From NCBI GenBank assembly GCA_936440205.1, contig OW387140.1, forward strand, positions 23,867,659-23,931,658: a stretch of DNA of 64,000 bases, read 5' to 3'. Each line of letters opens with the position of its first letter. Position 1 is the first letter of the stretch. Made by a program: the position numbers and the translations under genes. Source of the stretch: Lepidonotus clava. Its lineage: Eukaryota > Annelida > Polychaeta > Phyllodocida > Polynoidae. The notes beneath the pieces are model-generated. The model saw only the letters and a list, made by a program, of their open reading frames with translations, did no database searches and had not been told where the DNA came from. This document shows, piece after piece, positions 39,211-53,100 of the stretch.

Positions 39211-39989
39211 GGAGCATATTTGGGAAAAGGTACCTAATGACATATTTGGCCACCCTGTGGCCGCTAGTTCTGGAGGTTTGTTCATATTATGAAACAATCA
39301 CTTAACATGCAGCTAAAAGTTATTTCTTATAATGTTTCTGAAGTCCCAGGGATTCTTCTACTCTTCTTTGTATCATTCTGTGATATTTAGTTCCTTTGCA
39401 ATCTTACATGCAATATAGGTCATTATGCTCAATTTGGGCCAAATCTGGCAGTATCTGGCAGAAATTGACTCTTTGTTACATTAATTATGAAATATATGGG
39501 GAAAAAACATTTTTTAAGTTATTTTTTTGAACAATTTTGACTTACATAAAATTTTCTAAACATTCTCATGACATTTACCAAAAAATCAAAATTTTCATAA
39601 GCATTTTTTTTACAGGTAATGTAGAAAATGTTTTTACCTTCTCAAAACTGAAAACGTGAGTGGAACAAGCACTCCTGTCAATAGTTATGGCACTTTTAAT
39701 ATTCTCAGAAATATGAAAACTTAATTTCTTGATAAACATAAGAAACTTTAAGTCGCCATAACATGGAAGTAACAACGGCAATTGGGAATAAGGGGTTCTC
39801 AATGTACAAGAGGTGGGTAGGTTCATACATGTTTATCTCAGGTTCTATCAGGAATATTTCAAAATGGTTTGCAGCATTTGAAAGAGTAGGTTCTCTACAA
39901 TAAGAATAATGCTGACACATTTCTGCATGTTTCATGTGATTTTGTGACCTCATTAATTGGCAATAGGTACCTTTTCCCAGATATGCTCC
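39211..39989. mobile_element. Inverted-repeat-bounded segment, possible MITE-like element
   Basis: The 26 bases at 39211-39236 (GGAGCATATTTGGG then AAAAGGTACCTA) return in inverted orientation at 39964-39989 with a single mismatch. A weaker inward match (AACATGCAG on both arms) lies further inside. The ~780-bp interior is AT-rich and holds no recognisable transposase; the 95-codon minus-strand frame at the right end has no domain. No target-site duplication is evident, so an old DNA-transposon derivative and a local inverted duplication are both possible. Confidence 0.4.
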
Positions 39990-42818
39990 CAAATGTTATT
40001 GTGTATGGAGATATAACCAATTACAACAATATAAATTTAGCGCCCCTGTTTTAAAGAATAACACTTAGTGTCGAAATGGAACACTAACGTCCCCAAGTTG
40101 AACAACAACAGGGCAATCTCAGACACAAAGCTTTCAACCCACGCCTTACAATCTCTAATATAACCAAAGGAAATGCTTCCTCTACCATATGCCCTAAGCC
40201 GTCAGCTTCTTTACTTAATGTCTTTAACAGGGCTTTGTACTAATTTAATGCACGACTTAGCGGTAAGTCGCATTTTATTCTAAACTTGGGACCCAATACT
40301 GGCGCCGCCAAAAGCTCGCGGCAGAACTAGGAAGTTTCTTTCCCTATTGGGCTGCGCCAAGGAATGTGGGCGTTTTTTCTTGTATTTTAAGCTTTAAGTA
40401 GCGGCGATCGGTAAATCCCAGTGCCCGTGGGTGGTTTGTGTTGGTCTCTTTGTTCATGTTGTCCACGGACCACCCCTCTGAGACTGGAGGTAGAGGAGGG
40501 TGCTTCCGGGGGAGTAATCCTAACGATGTAAGTGCTAATTGGTTATCGCCACCTGTTCTTTTATCTGCACTGTTTTGAAAAGACGGTTTTTAGGGATCAC
40601 TTAGTATATAGGGGGGAAAATATTGTTTATTTGCTGTATTACATAATTTCTGTGTTGTGGTCAAAACAATAGAGTAATCCATGTGTAGACTTATAGGATA
40701 AAGAAAAAAGGGATCCATTTGAACGGAAATGTTATACAAATATGTAATTATTTTGATTGTGAAATAGCCGTAGTCTCGAACAATTAGACGTAAACTAGTT
40801 TTAGGATAAGTTTCAATGAAACAATGGCAGTGGGAGCTATAAAAGTTAAAACCGCTCCTCTGGTGTACCCTATACTAGTCCCACACTCAAAATCAAGGTC
40901 AGAATCGACCAAAAGCTGCAACGATCAAACATTCCGTCAATTTTCGATACTGAAACTTAAGTACAGGGCAATACATGTAGTACACATAAAGAGGATATCG
41001 AATATTTGAGAGGAAACAGCTAGAGAGGAAATAGGTATATCGATATTTCTTTTCCCATTTCATACTTTTAGACACAACCTTGGCCTTTGGCCAAGCTCTG
41101 GTTGTTCAATTTTTGTTTGTTGGAGGACTCATTAATTGTGCTAAGTTGTGGTATCAGACTCATTCGGATTTTATGGGTCACATAAATGTGTTCCACTTCC
41201 TTTTGAATTGACACCGAACACGAATTGAATTTGGTAAAATTGATGATTGCATCTAGCTGCCTATGAAAAACAACCTATATTGTTATACCCTAATATGTGC
41301 AGACCTTCCCCAATGAGATCATCGAACTGTAGTGAGAAGCACCAGGTCCAGTCGTACACCTGTATCCTTTTGGCAGGTGTCCCGGGGTGGGGGAGGGGGC
41401 TGGTTACAGGTATAGGGGGGCCTACATACCTGGCCCACCGGAGGGTCACAGGGCTGTCTTTGATGTGACCGCCCCCTCCCCACACTGAGTCACAGTGGGT
41501 GACTGCGGCTAGCACAGTCTGCCCCCACCAGATGTCACCTCTCTGTAAACTAGCCGTATAGGCGCACCCCAGGTATGCAACCTTTATGGTGTTTTGCCAG
41601 ACTTTAGAGTTTAGAGCAGGGACTCTATTATGGAGGGCAACGCATGACTTGTAAATGTTTGTTTCTACTTTATTTGATATTCTTGTACCGAATCGTTTGA
41701 AAAGTCAATATAAATATTGACTTCATAAAATAAGCGTCTGTACTATTACCAATAGGCCCTATAATATATTGTTTCACTCAATCTGTGTTCTCCAGGACTG
41801 TCTAGCAGTGTATGGAGGCTTATGGTTAGTATACGTAAGGAGGCAGGCATCATGTAGATACATGAACAATAATTTCTTATAAATGTGTACACAATGTCAT
41901 GTTTATCATAATTGCTTGCCTCCGACCTTCTATAAAGCGTACGGAGTTATAGGTCCGGCATTAGACAGTAGCCCTACTTATAGTCATAGACTTGAGAAAT
42001 GATTATTTGGCTATTCATGAGAGCAGTATATGACAGTGCTTATTCCCTAAGTTATTGTCAACATATACTCTCAGTATGTTATTGTAAATCGTCCTAGTCG
42101 AATACTTCAAATGTTTATTCAGCTTTCCACTTTTTTCTCGGGGCAAAACCTCCTACCTTTAACACATGTCGCCAGGCGGGAGGGGATAACCCAGGGACTT
42201 TAGTATAATGTGTAGGAGTGGCACTGTTGATGTTGAATAGAACGTGCAAAAAAAACACGATTTACTGTTTGCTATGTAAATGTCATCTAAAAACTGCTGG
42301 TGTGGTAAGACGCTTTAGTCAGAGCAATGCCAATCTTGAAAAAGTGAAAGTGAAAAATATTTCGGTTCCTGTTCTTATACCTCTTTATATTTCCTTAGCT
42401 GGGAATGTATCTTTTTTCCACAGAAACTTTTAGTCACAGACCAACAGCTCAAATAAACAGTAGGAGGTACATTCGTAGTAAAAAAGGATTTACATGAAAA
42501 CAATCAGAAAGGCAACAAAAGCAAAACAACAATGCTCACATAGAACACTATATCAACGACAGCAGCGATCCGAACTCATGCATACCGATAATGTCCAATA
42601 CGGTATTGAGGCTGTAATGGGGCAATTTATAACTTCAGGTACTCCACATAATGCGTAACAGCGGGCGAGTGATTTGGTGTAAAAATAAAATCCCCATTAG
42701 AATGTGCACGTACCCTTATAATTATGCGTATATATGCATTCATATACAGAATTGTACCGACAGCGGTAAGAAATAACAAGTACAACGTCCTAATCTTATG
42801 TCCTTCTTCTCATTTCAG
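39990..42818. other. Non-coding DNA immediately upstream of the cadherin coding exon
   Basis: Probably the 3' end of the first intron, since it ends in a polypyrimidine tract and acceptor (CCTTCTTCTCATTTCAG, ending 42818). Patches such as 41340-41540 are GC-richer. No exon is supported. Confidence 0.4.
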
Positions 42819-42902
42819 AAACTAAGAAGAATATCTCCAAGCTGAGAGAGGACAAGAGTAACTATTTTTCTACGCCCAAAGCATTTACAAATCCACGCCA
42901 AA
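42819..42902 (+). other. CadN: 5'UTR part of cadherin exon
   Basis: A polypyrimidine tract and CATTTCAG end at 42818, so the transcript enters this exon by splicing and the true transcription start is further upstream. The start codon context CCAAAATGA has A at -3. Confidence 0.7.
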
Positions 42903-44124
42903 ATGAACTTGCAACAAGCATTCCTCCTTTTGGGGGTCTTTCTCTGCCACCTACTTCCGGCCTGCTCCAGGTCCTCAGTGCGCAGACTCAGCGTGCCCCA
43001 CAATGCCCTTCCGGGTCACGTGATCACACTCCTTCCGCTGGCTGTAGAGCGGAAGTACAGACTAAGAGACGAGGGTGGGGCGGGCCTGGAGGGGCTCTTC
43101 TCCCTCATGACGTCTGGAGAACTCATGACCTCCAGGGAGGTGTCCCGGTATGAGGGCACCTCCGTGACCCTGGTCGTCGAACAGACAGAGCCGCGTGTGG
43201 AGACGGCCCACGTGGTTAACATGGACATTAAACAGGTGCCTGAGGGCCTGCACCTTGAGGGGCAGCCCTACGTGGGGCACATCACGGAGAACCTGCCCGC
43301 CGGAAGCCCCGTCACCACCCTGCGCGCGCTCACCGCCGCCCTCCGGAAGTTGCCGTCGACGACGACGTTAGAGCTGGCTTCCGGCAATACCGATGTGTTC
43401 CAGTTAGAAGTGACGGGTGAGGGCGACCAGCGAGAGGTGCGCCTCACCAGCCGGCGGCCGCTCGACCGGGAAACGACGCCGCACTTCCGGATCCTGCTGC
43501 GCGCGCAGTGTCCGACCCTGGTGGACGACGCGTACGCCCTCATCTCGGTGATGGTGGACGATGTTAACGATAACCGGCCCGTGTTTGACAAGGACCTGTA
43601 CACAGGGGTGGTACAGGAGGACGCCAAGGCCCTGGACGTGGTCCTCAGGGTACGCGCCACCGACGCCGACGGCGAGCCCGTGGAGTACACCATGGAGGAG
43701 ATGACCGACATCTTCACCATCGACCCAGTCACAGGGGATATCCTCCTACAGAAACCAAAAAAGGCTACAGCGCGCACTTTTGAATTTCAAGTTTTTGCCC
43801 GCGATTTCCGCGGTAAGGATAAAATCAGCACCACCGTTAGGATTACCGGCTCAGACGACGACGACGACCGGAACCGGATCTCCAGATCACGGCGGGCCAT
43901 CCGCGACCCGCGGGTGTTCGTCGTGAACCGTAACCAGACGGGCGACCTGTTCAGCGTGGCCCCGGAGATGGGGGTGCCGGAGGAGCGGTACGCCATCAAG
44001 GAGCCCTTCCCCCGTAACCTGCGCATGCAGGCCGAGACGGGCCTGGTGTCGGCGGCCAGCGTCTGGACCGACACGGAGGACGTGCAGATCGTCGTCAACG
44101 TCACACGGACAGACGACCCCCTCT
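42903..44124 (+). CDS. CadN: Cadherin coding exon 1 (residues 1-407)
   Basis: Encodes the signal peptide (MNLQQAFLLLGVFLCHLLPA), EC1 with LDRE (187-190) and DDVNDNRPVF (219-228), EC2 with ATDADGE and FTIDPVTGDI, an acidic DDDDD stretch, the furin site RSRR at 328-331 and the start of EC3. Sequons at Asn344 and Asn399. Donor CTCT|GTGAGT, phase 1. At 1.2 kb it is by far the longest exon. Confidence 0.93.
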
Positions 44125-47100
44125 GTGAGTTGAGACGTTTACTGTTCTTCTCCGTTTATTTTCTGTCATATTCCTAACAAATTCAAAAATGGTTCCCTCG
44201 TAACAATTAAACTTTTGTTCAGAATAATTATTAGCATTTTGGTTTCTGAGTTGTATTAGTGTCATTTCTTGATGATTGATGTTAAGGTTTGTAATAACAA
44301 GGAACTTATATATCGAATTAGGAGGTAAATTGTTTCATTTGATAATTACCGTGTAACCAAAGGCCATACTTTTATAGGCTATAACAACTGGATTTAAATT
44401 GTGTGATGATCATCAATGAATGCTTATTGCGACTGTGTTGGTTGTCCTGACATAGAACAGCCTAGTAGCCGCGCCATATGATAAGAGATCAAATGATAAA
44501 CATACGTTTTTAGGTCAGACATTCAACAACGTAGCAATTGCCAATGAAAACAAATGGCACCTACAGACTAATCTGAGCCTGAAACCAAATAGAGCGTAAA
44601 GCTAAAAGGGCAACAGTCTGGCCCTGAGTATGTTCTAGTTAGTCCATTAAGGCTGGCAGTGTGGGTGTTAATTGACTGTCGTAATTACCACGAATTAGAG
44701 AGTAGCCACCGGGAACCTCCGACAAAGGAGGGGCATGCATTATTTGACTTAATAAGGGTCACATTAAGGTTTGATACAGAGGGGAGGAATAAATGATAAC
44801 ATCAAAGAGGGCTTAAGTCCCTATGCTTCGCAGACCAGAATAAGCAATTGTAAGTGTGGCAATGATATGCTTACTGCATTTACCTGTTGAGGCAAAACAG
44901 TCTGTCAAAGCAGGGCTGCACGGACGCGCATTTCGCGTGGGAATCACCAGAAATTCCAACTAAAATATATGCTAAAAAATATGAAAGCACATGTGTCGCG
45001 TGGCTATTATCATAACTTATTCAATGAATTGTTAAAAAAAAAAGTTTGTATTTCTATTGTAATCCTATAACAATTGGACAAAACTGAAAAAAAAACTGGT
45101 TTGAGGCGGCACCTGGCGAGAATCAGGAAAACTGGATGTACCATTCACTGCCTATATGATACTCAATTCAGAATAAGAGTTTTAGGACTAGGAGGCAAAT
45201 TAAGTGGTGGATTACACTAAAGAATGTTAAGAAAACAGTTCACAAAAGGCAGAATAGTATTATGAGATTTTCGCTCCTTATCGGTGTTGCATTTGAATAA
45301 GTCAGAAGAAACAAAAAAGATACATTATAGAGTTCTTTACAGTACATGTTTAAAAAAAGTAAAATTCGGCCAAAAGATAATTCAGAGAATAAATTTCAAA
45401 TCCTAGATCCAACCCTTGTTTGGGACGTGCTTTAAGTGTTAGAGAATTAGTCTTACTTGAGTTGGACAATATTAAGGAGAACACCATAATGCCATAAATA
45501 CGCCCACTGTTACCATCACTAACCTGTAGTAATATACAACCTATTTGACCCCTAACAGACCAGGACGACCACCCGGTGACCATCGTGCTGGTGGACCGGA
45601 CGCCCACCTCCCCCCTCTTTACCAACACCCCGCGCCCCATGCGCACCTACGTGCCCACCTGGATCCGCCCCGACACCCCGGTCTACACCCTGGAGGCCAT
45701 CGACGCCAAGGTGCACGGGGCGCGCGTCCACTACCGGCTCGAGACAGGTGAGGGATCCAAATTGATTATCATATTACCTATCATTATTACCCCTCAGTCT
45801 GATTCTAATAATACGGTCAACCGCTTTAACGATACGGTGTTCTACATTGTGTTAATTAATAATCATTGATCCAAAAAGTGCCACAGACTACTTATAAGTT
45901 GTTAAATATGCATACTTATAGAATTGACTCGTTATTCTTATAATATTATAGCCGGTCATACACACGGTCATTATGAATATTCTAATTTTTGTTTCTTTTG
46001 TTATCTCAGCTAATAATTTTAGATTTTTGTTGTATTTTTCCAAATATCCACATCTATATTAATAATACAATCATTATTTTTGTAATTGTAAACCATCTCA
46101 ATTATTCAGATACCTTGTTAAGAATCAAAATTGTGTTAAACTGCACACTTTATAAAATTCTCCCCTCTGCCGCCCATGTTCAGGAGGAGAAGGTCGGTTC
46201 ACGGTGGACCCCGACACGGGCCACGTGCGCACCCTGCTCCGCCAGCCCTTCGAGTCGTGCACGCGCTACGACCTGGCCGTGTCGGCGCGGGTCGTCGGCA
46301 CCGTCCGCTCCACCGCCACCCCCACTCAGGTACTGGAGGTGCACTGCGGCTTCCTGCCACCGCAGTTCTACGAGGAGAAGTATGTCCTCGACATGGACGA
46401 GTTCGAGAACAGGCCAACTGACCCGTGAGTAGATAACATTGAGCTATGTCACACTATAATATCTGAGTTTATTGTCTTCAAAATGATATAATAAAAAATG
46501 AGGCCAGCGGATATATTTAACTTAATGAAACATTCAAATGACAAGAGTACTTTCAAATTACGTGTATGATGCTCATATCAATATCGAACAATGGAAAACA
46601 GAAACTAACTGCACTTAAAATTCAAAAAAGAACATGTATACAATTGCTTATTTGTAAATCAACAGGAAAAACCTCTTTAACTACGTTTTCTCTTGTATAT
46701 ACAACTTTTGTAAATAATGATGTAACGATTTCTTCGACTAGACTTCTTGGTAATTGTGATTGTTTATATCCCTCATCCCTAACAGTGTTGGGATGATTCG
46801 TGCCAAGTCCTTCTACGACATCCCGATAGAGTACAGCGTGCAGTCGGCCAACACCAGCCTGCCCCTGGAGTTCGGCATAGACCGGGCGACAGGGGCCCTC
46901 CGCCCCACGGCCAGCCGCGTGTCTTACCTGACCGACCGCCGCCAGCACCGTCTGGTGGTCACCGCCCGCGAACCAGCTAGTGGCTTCTCCTCCAACGTGT
47001 CGGTAAGTGCCGCCGTCCACGGGCCGAGCAGGGCAATGTAGGGGAGGGGATAGTCAATGCAATACCACAAATTTAGGATGGGAGATATGTGAGCTGTACA

Positions 47101-50100
47101 TAGCGTCCCGCCCTTATAGTTTTAATGTAATATGGAAAAGAAATTGGGGGTGGGGGGGGGGGGGGTAGGATTAAAGAATATAACCAATGTAATACAGTGA
47201 TAATAGTAGATGGATTTGACTGTCTATCAGTTTAAGTGAGTAGTATATAAAAAGTAGGTTACAGCACCTTATTACTGTTATCTCTCTACTCAACATAATG
47301 ATTACGAGCCGACTCTTGAGCAGTGGAGTATAGTAGTATATAAAAAGCAGGATATGACGTCTACTAACTGTTACCTATTGAACCCCCTAGGTGATCGTCA
47401 ACCTGCGGGACATTAACGACCTGGCGCCGTTCTTCGCACCCGACGTGTACGTCCGGAGAAACCTGTCTGAGAACGTGCCCCTCGGCACCGCCGTCCTCAC
47501 AGGTAACGTATTGACGTCATTAATGTTGGAAGTTGGACAACGATATCCTCATGAATCCTATAACCCCATAGGTTGATCCTATTATTCTTATTGTTAGATA
47601 AGTGAGATGACTTGTAACGTGAGAGCATATGTATTGTTCCATTTACTTCGGTGGTCTTTGGGAGTTATGTGTTTAGATTCCAAGGGCTACAGGATAATGG
47701 AAGATCATAACTCATCTATGTGATCTTCTTTATAACATTACTTTTCTGTGCGTTTAGTAATACTTGTCATTTTAACGCCCTAAATACCCTGTGCTCCCGA
47801 CAGGGTCATCAAAGGCCAGGTGTGTGGTGACCTTTCTATGGGACATTACACATAAAAGACCCCTTGCCACTCTTTGAAACCAGTAGGGTATTGCACCCGG
47901 TGGCGGGTTTCTTCTAAATCATATAGATATAATCACCCATAAGCTGAAAAGCATTACCTTGTGCAGTCTGGAAAGAACCCATAAGGGTTGGCCGGATGTT
48001 ACACTACCCCAACAAGCAAACAATAACGCCCTTAATAATGTGATTCACACTGACCATTTTGCAGTCTCGGCTATCGACCGTGATGTTGGTGAGAATGCGC
48101 GCCTCGCCTTCAACGTGAGCGACGACCACTTCCGGATGGAGCGTCTCGACAACAACAGGGCCACCATCGTCGTCAACAAGTACGTACATTATAGGACATT
48201 ATAGGACATAATGACATTTAACAGTAAATCATGGATTCAACTTTCAACTATTACCTGATTACGGTTATAACAAAATCAATTGAAAAGGTATAAACAGAGA
48301 CTCTGGTTACACAATCCTAATCTAGCCTTCTTTTTGTTTTGTTGTCTTCTGTTGGGGTTATTTCACAAATATAGAATGCATAAAACACAAAGGCAAGAAC
48401 GACCACTTTAAACGCATGTTCATGTACTGGTACAATTTGTACACATTGGTACTCACATTGGTACCTTTTGATATCGGCATAGCGATATTAAATTTAGTTA
48501 TGGTGTATTAAACACATGGTACCAATGAGAGGTTTGCTAATCATATAACATCACTAACAACCCCGCCTCCTCTCCTCCCCTAGGCCCCTGGACTACGACC
48601 TTTTAGAGAACCGGCTGTACGAGTTCACAGTAACAGCCACTGACCACGGCACCCCGCCGCTGTCGGGGTCGGCCCAGGTACGGGTGTGGATGACGGGGGT
48701 GAACGACAACCCGCCGCAGTTCGAGCCGCCCCTACAGAAGGTGTACGTCAAGGAGCGCGCCCCGCAGAACACCCTCATACACGTGGTGCAGGCCTACGAC
48801 CCCGACGGCGACGACATCACCTTCAGCTTTGAGAGTAAGTGTTTGAACTGATTGTTTTCTTAGTTTTTGATGAAAGAGCAATTGTTCTAAACTCAAAGCT
48901 TATCATACAGTTATCCCACAAGGTGAATATAGGCCCTATGTCTCTTTCACAGTAACTTTTGAACAATATTGTAGGGGATGTAGATAGAGGTCCCCTTGTC
49001 ACCTTGTCGAATTTAGTAAAAAGAAAAAGAAAATTCACCCAGTCGAATTTAGCATTTACATCATGTTGCCCTGTCGCATTCAAGAATTGGCCCTATCACA
49101 TGTCACTAAGCCCAAAATGGTCGTCACCAAATCGAATTCTAAGGTCTGCATTCGTACTGAACGTTGGTCTCAGTAATAAATTGTACATATAAGTTAAACC
49201 TTTAGAGTCATAGAAATTGGGCGTATTTATGTTCTGTGTGATTTGACACTAATTCTTTGATAACTTGATAACTATACTCTGACTATTTGCCCTATCAGAC
49301 CGCGCCCTCACCTACGAAGACACATTCCGCATCGACCGTAACACGGGCTACATCACCCTCACCAAGGACCTCTCCTCCAGCATCAAACGGAAGAACATCA
49401 CCGTGGAGGCCCGCGACGCCGACGGCCGCACGGGACGGGGCAAGGTGATCATCGACTTTATCGGGGTGAACCGGCCGCCCGCCTTCCCCGGCTGTACCCA
49501 GCTGGACGCCCGCCTCGCCGAGGGCCGCCCCGCCGGAACAGGGGTCATCAACGTGAGTGGTTCCTGCTTCTTTAACAGTGTTTAAGGCCTGCATATAGCC
49601 CGACTCACTTCAATTGGGCTGAGTCTCATTTAGTAGCATTTGAGATATAGACCTAGGCCTGCTCATTTTGTATTTTCTTGTAACTAATAAATGTCCATAT
49701 CAACTGTAGAATTCGGGAAATGCCCACGCCCCTTGTCATTGCAATCTCAACTATCTATATATCGCGTCAAATTTAAGAAATATCAATGTCGCCGAGTCGA
49801 TTTAAAGTTTTAAACTCAACACTTATATTGAAAGTGGAATTGTCAATACTTATACCATGTAAGTCGTCTTCAAGATGCCAAACGCTTTACCTATGCCAAT
49901 ATACCAACATAAGTGCCTTGCGAATCACAATATCGCCCTTTCATCGCAGATCACTGCCGTGGACCCCGACTCGGGCTCTAACGGCGAGCTGACGTTCACC
50001 ATCCTGGACCAGCCCAACCGCAAGTCGCTCTTCAGGATCCAGAAGGTGGGCGACAGTACGGCCGAGGTGCTGGCCAAGGAGATGCTGGACCGGGAGGACC

Positions 50101-53100
50101 CCGACTCGGAGGCCGACTACTACATCGTGGGCAACCAGGTGAAGTACTCGGTGATCGTCAAGGTGACGGACAACGGCCGGCCGCGGCTCTCCACCACCTG
50201 CTTCTTCCTCATCACCATGGAGGACCGCAACGACCAGACGCCGCGCTTCGACTCCAACAGCTACCTGGTGAACATCCCCGAGTCGCCGGCCGTCAACACC
50301 CAGCTGCTGCAGGTGTACGCGTCCGACCTGGACGAGGCCAACAACGGCCTGGTGACGTACACCATCTCCGAACAGCCGGCCGCCTGCCCCAACTGCTTCT
50401 CCATCAACCCGACCACCGGCTGGATCAAAGTGCTCCAGCGCCTCGACAACGTGAGTCTCCACTGTCGGCTTGGGTATAGTTAAATAAGATACTGAAATGT
50501 TGACCTTTTTTTTTTAGCAATAACGTATTGGTGTCAGTTTGATAAGATTCTCCAAATGGTTGTTGGTTGGGAAAATGACTCTTCTGGGCCACTGGGTGTC
50601 ACCCATAGTAATAATAACTATACTGGTGAATCACGCTTGGAGCTAGCGGCGTGGTAGAGTAGCATACATGCAGTTAAGAGATCTTTGATTGTTCTTAATA
50701 TCGTTAATTTTAATAGAAGTAAATTGGGTCATTACGAATTGCTCTTTCTGGCACAATTGCACTCATTGTTCTCAAAGCGGTATATAAGCATAACAGCATA
50801 CTAAACCATTATGCTAGTTATAGACCCCTTATTCAGGTTATACGACCCAACATGGTATAACTCAGTGCCTTTCCCCTCGCAGATCAACACCCAAACTCTG
50901 ATCCTGAACGTGACGGCCACAGACGGCGGTAACCCCTCCTTGGCCAGTCACGTGGAGGTCAAGCTGGTCCGCTCCGGTCAGCTGCCGCCCCAGTGGCAAC
51001 CAGTAGGCAACCAGGCCATCGACGAGTTGACCATCACCATCCCGGAGAACACGGACATCGGTAAGCTCATCGACCCGGCGTTGACCGCCCTGCCCCAGGG
51101 TCCTGGTAATGTGCTCTTCTTCATCGTGCGCGGCAGGTACAACAGCCTCAACAGGGAGAGCGACTTCGTCGGCTTTGAGATCAAGAACGAGCCCAACACC
51201 ATGAAGATTAGAATCGGAAACAGACTGAACTTTGAGACAACCCCGAATTACATTCTACAGCTCAGAGCTTCGGTAAGTGAAATCTCCATTTCCATCAGGA
51301 TTTCCTCTCCCCTCACATACAGATCAGCCTGTGTCAAAACCTTTCACACATCCTACATTTGTCCAAAGTCTAATGCTTTAATCCTTTCACTGCCACATAA
51401 TTAGGGAAAAAATATGTCTATTCAGCGTGTCTACGTATCAGATGTACTACTATCTTATAAGCAAGTGTTAGAGGTTGATTGCTTAGTTATAAAAGCATTG
51501 GAGGTAGTTTTTCATTTTCCCCAAGCATTTGGGAAATCCTTGGATTTTGGTTGTCATGGTAACTAGGTCCTTGGAGAGACACCGCCTTGATTCATAGACC
51601 TACTTTATGGAAGGCCCCTTGTTTTATGCGGCTCATCCTTCAAAGTGAAAACGCTGCACCCAGAGCTTCCCGACCGCCAAACATAACCATTCCATCTGTA
51701 TAAATTTAACAACATTTTGGATTCAAGATCCAACTATTAAATAATGTCATTTTATACTATAATAATGACATTTTATTTCAATACAGTACCTGAACCAGAA
51801 CTCGCTGCGGTCGGACACGTATCTGCGGCTGTCACTGACGGACGTCAACGACCACGTACCACTGTTCATCGGGCAGGACGAGAACGGCGCCTTCCCGGCC
51901 GCCGTGTCCGAGGAGTCGCCGGCCAGGGCCATCGTCGCCTCTGTGTTCGCCGTCGACAAGGACGGCACGGCGCCCTACAACACGGTGAGTTGGGATCACC
52001 TCTTGTCAAGTTGATGGGGCTCTCACTTATTAGACTAGCCGATAGACCTTTGGTCAATTCAAATAGTAAAAATTGGTATGGTCAAACAATTTTATTTGCA
52101 CCCATCCCTGGATGCGGGACCAATATTTTAGATTCCACCTGATAAAGAAAATAGAAAACGGTGGCACGAAAATGATAGTAGCTTTAATTTGAGGTCCCAA
52201 AGTCATGGCATCACTCAGGAGGAATATGACGAGCAATTTCCAACAAAACTTTAACCTGTTACTAATTCCTCCTTATTTTTCAGGTGCGGTACTACTTTGA
52301 CAGCGAGTGTGGGGCTGACTGTGAAATGTTCCTGATAGACGACCAGACCGGAGAGATCCGCTCCAAGCGCAAGTTCCTGCGCACAGACAAGAACCGCTAC
52401 AACCTGTTCGTCATCGCCATGGACGGGCGGGTCGGGGACCCCATGTGTAACCCGCCCGTGAACGTCACCAACTGCAGGAACCGCAGCCGTAAGTCCACAA
52501 TACCTAACATGTAGTCCTTGGCTGTAGCTTCTCATTAAAATTTTCCTAGTATAGATGTCCTTTAAGTCCTGAAATATTAAATTCTCATGTTAAACAAAAC
52601 AGTATAAGGTTCCTTTGGCAGACTATGGGGGTATTTCATGCAGATCCCATTCTAAGATATTTCATAAAGGCCAATTGTATTGATAAGTAGGCCTTTTTAC
52701 AAACTTTTAACCTTGTCTTTCAGCGGGTCGGGCCCCCGTGCGTGTGGACGTGCTCAGCTCCAGCATGTCGCCGCCCTACTTCAGGAACCCCGAGTACCCA
52801 CTCGACGTCCAGGAGGGCTTCAAGTTTAAACGTTTTGTGGGCAAGGTGGACGCCATCAACCCCGAACCCAGTAAGTACACCTCAACTCGCCGCCTATATG
52901 GGATAGTCATCTGGCCTAGGTCATCGAGCTGAATTACCACGAGGACATAAAGCCTCCCAAGTTAAAGATTAGTTGGACGCCACGCTGTGTTAATATCTTA
53001 CTGACTGTACATGTAACACTCATCTTATTTATCCGGGCATATTCAAAATCTATTTCTTTGACTTGTAATTCAATTGCATGTTCTTGGATCTTGACATTTT

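Noticed and set aside
49941-50462. 173-codon open frame antisense to cadherin exon 9 (and a 169-codon one at 43268-43777)
   Set aside because: They mirror GC-rich coding sequence on the other strand, have low-complexity V/G/H/R composition and no domain. The sense strand has a complete splice and domain explanation.
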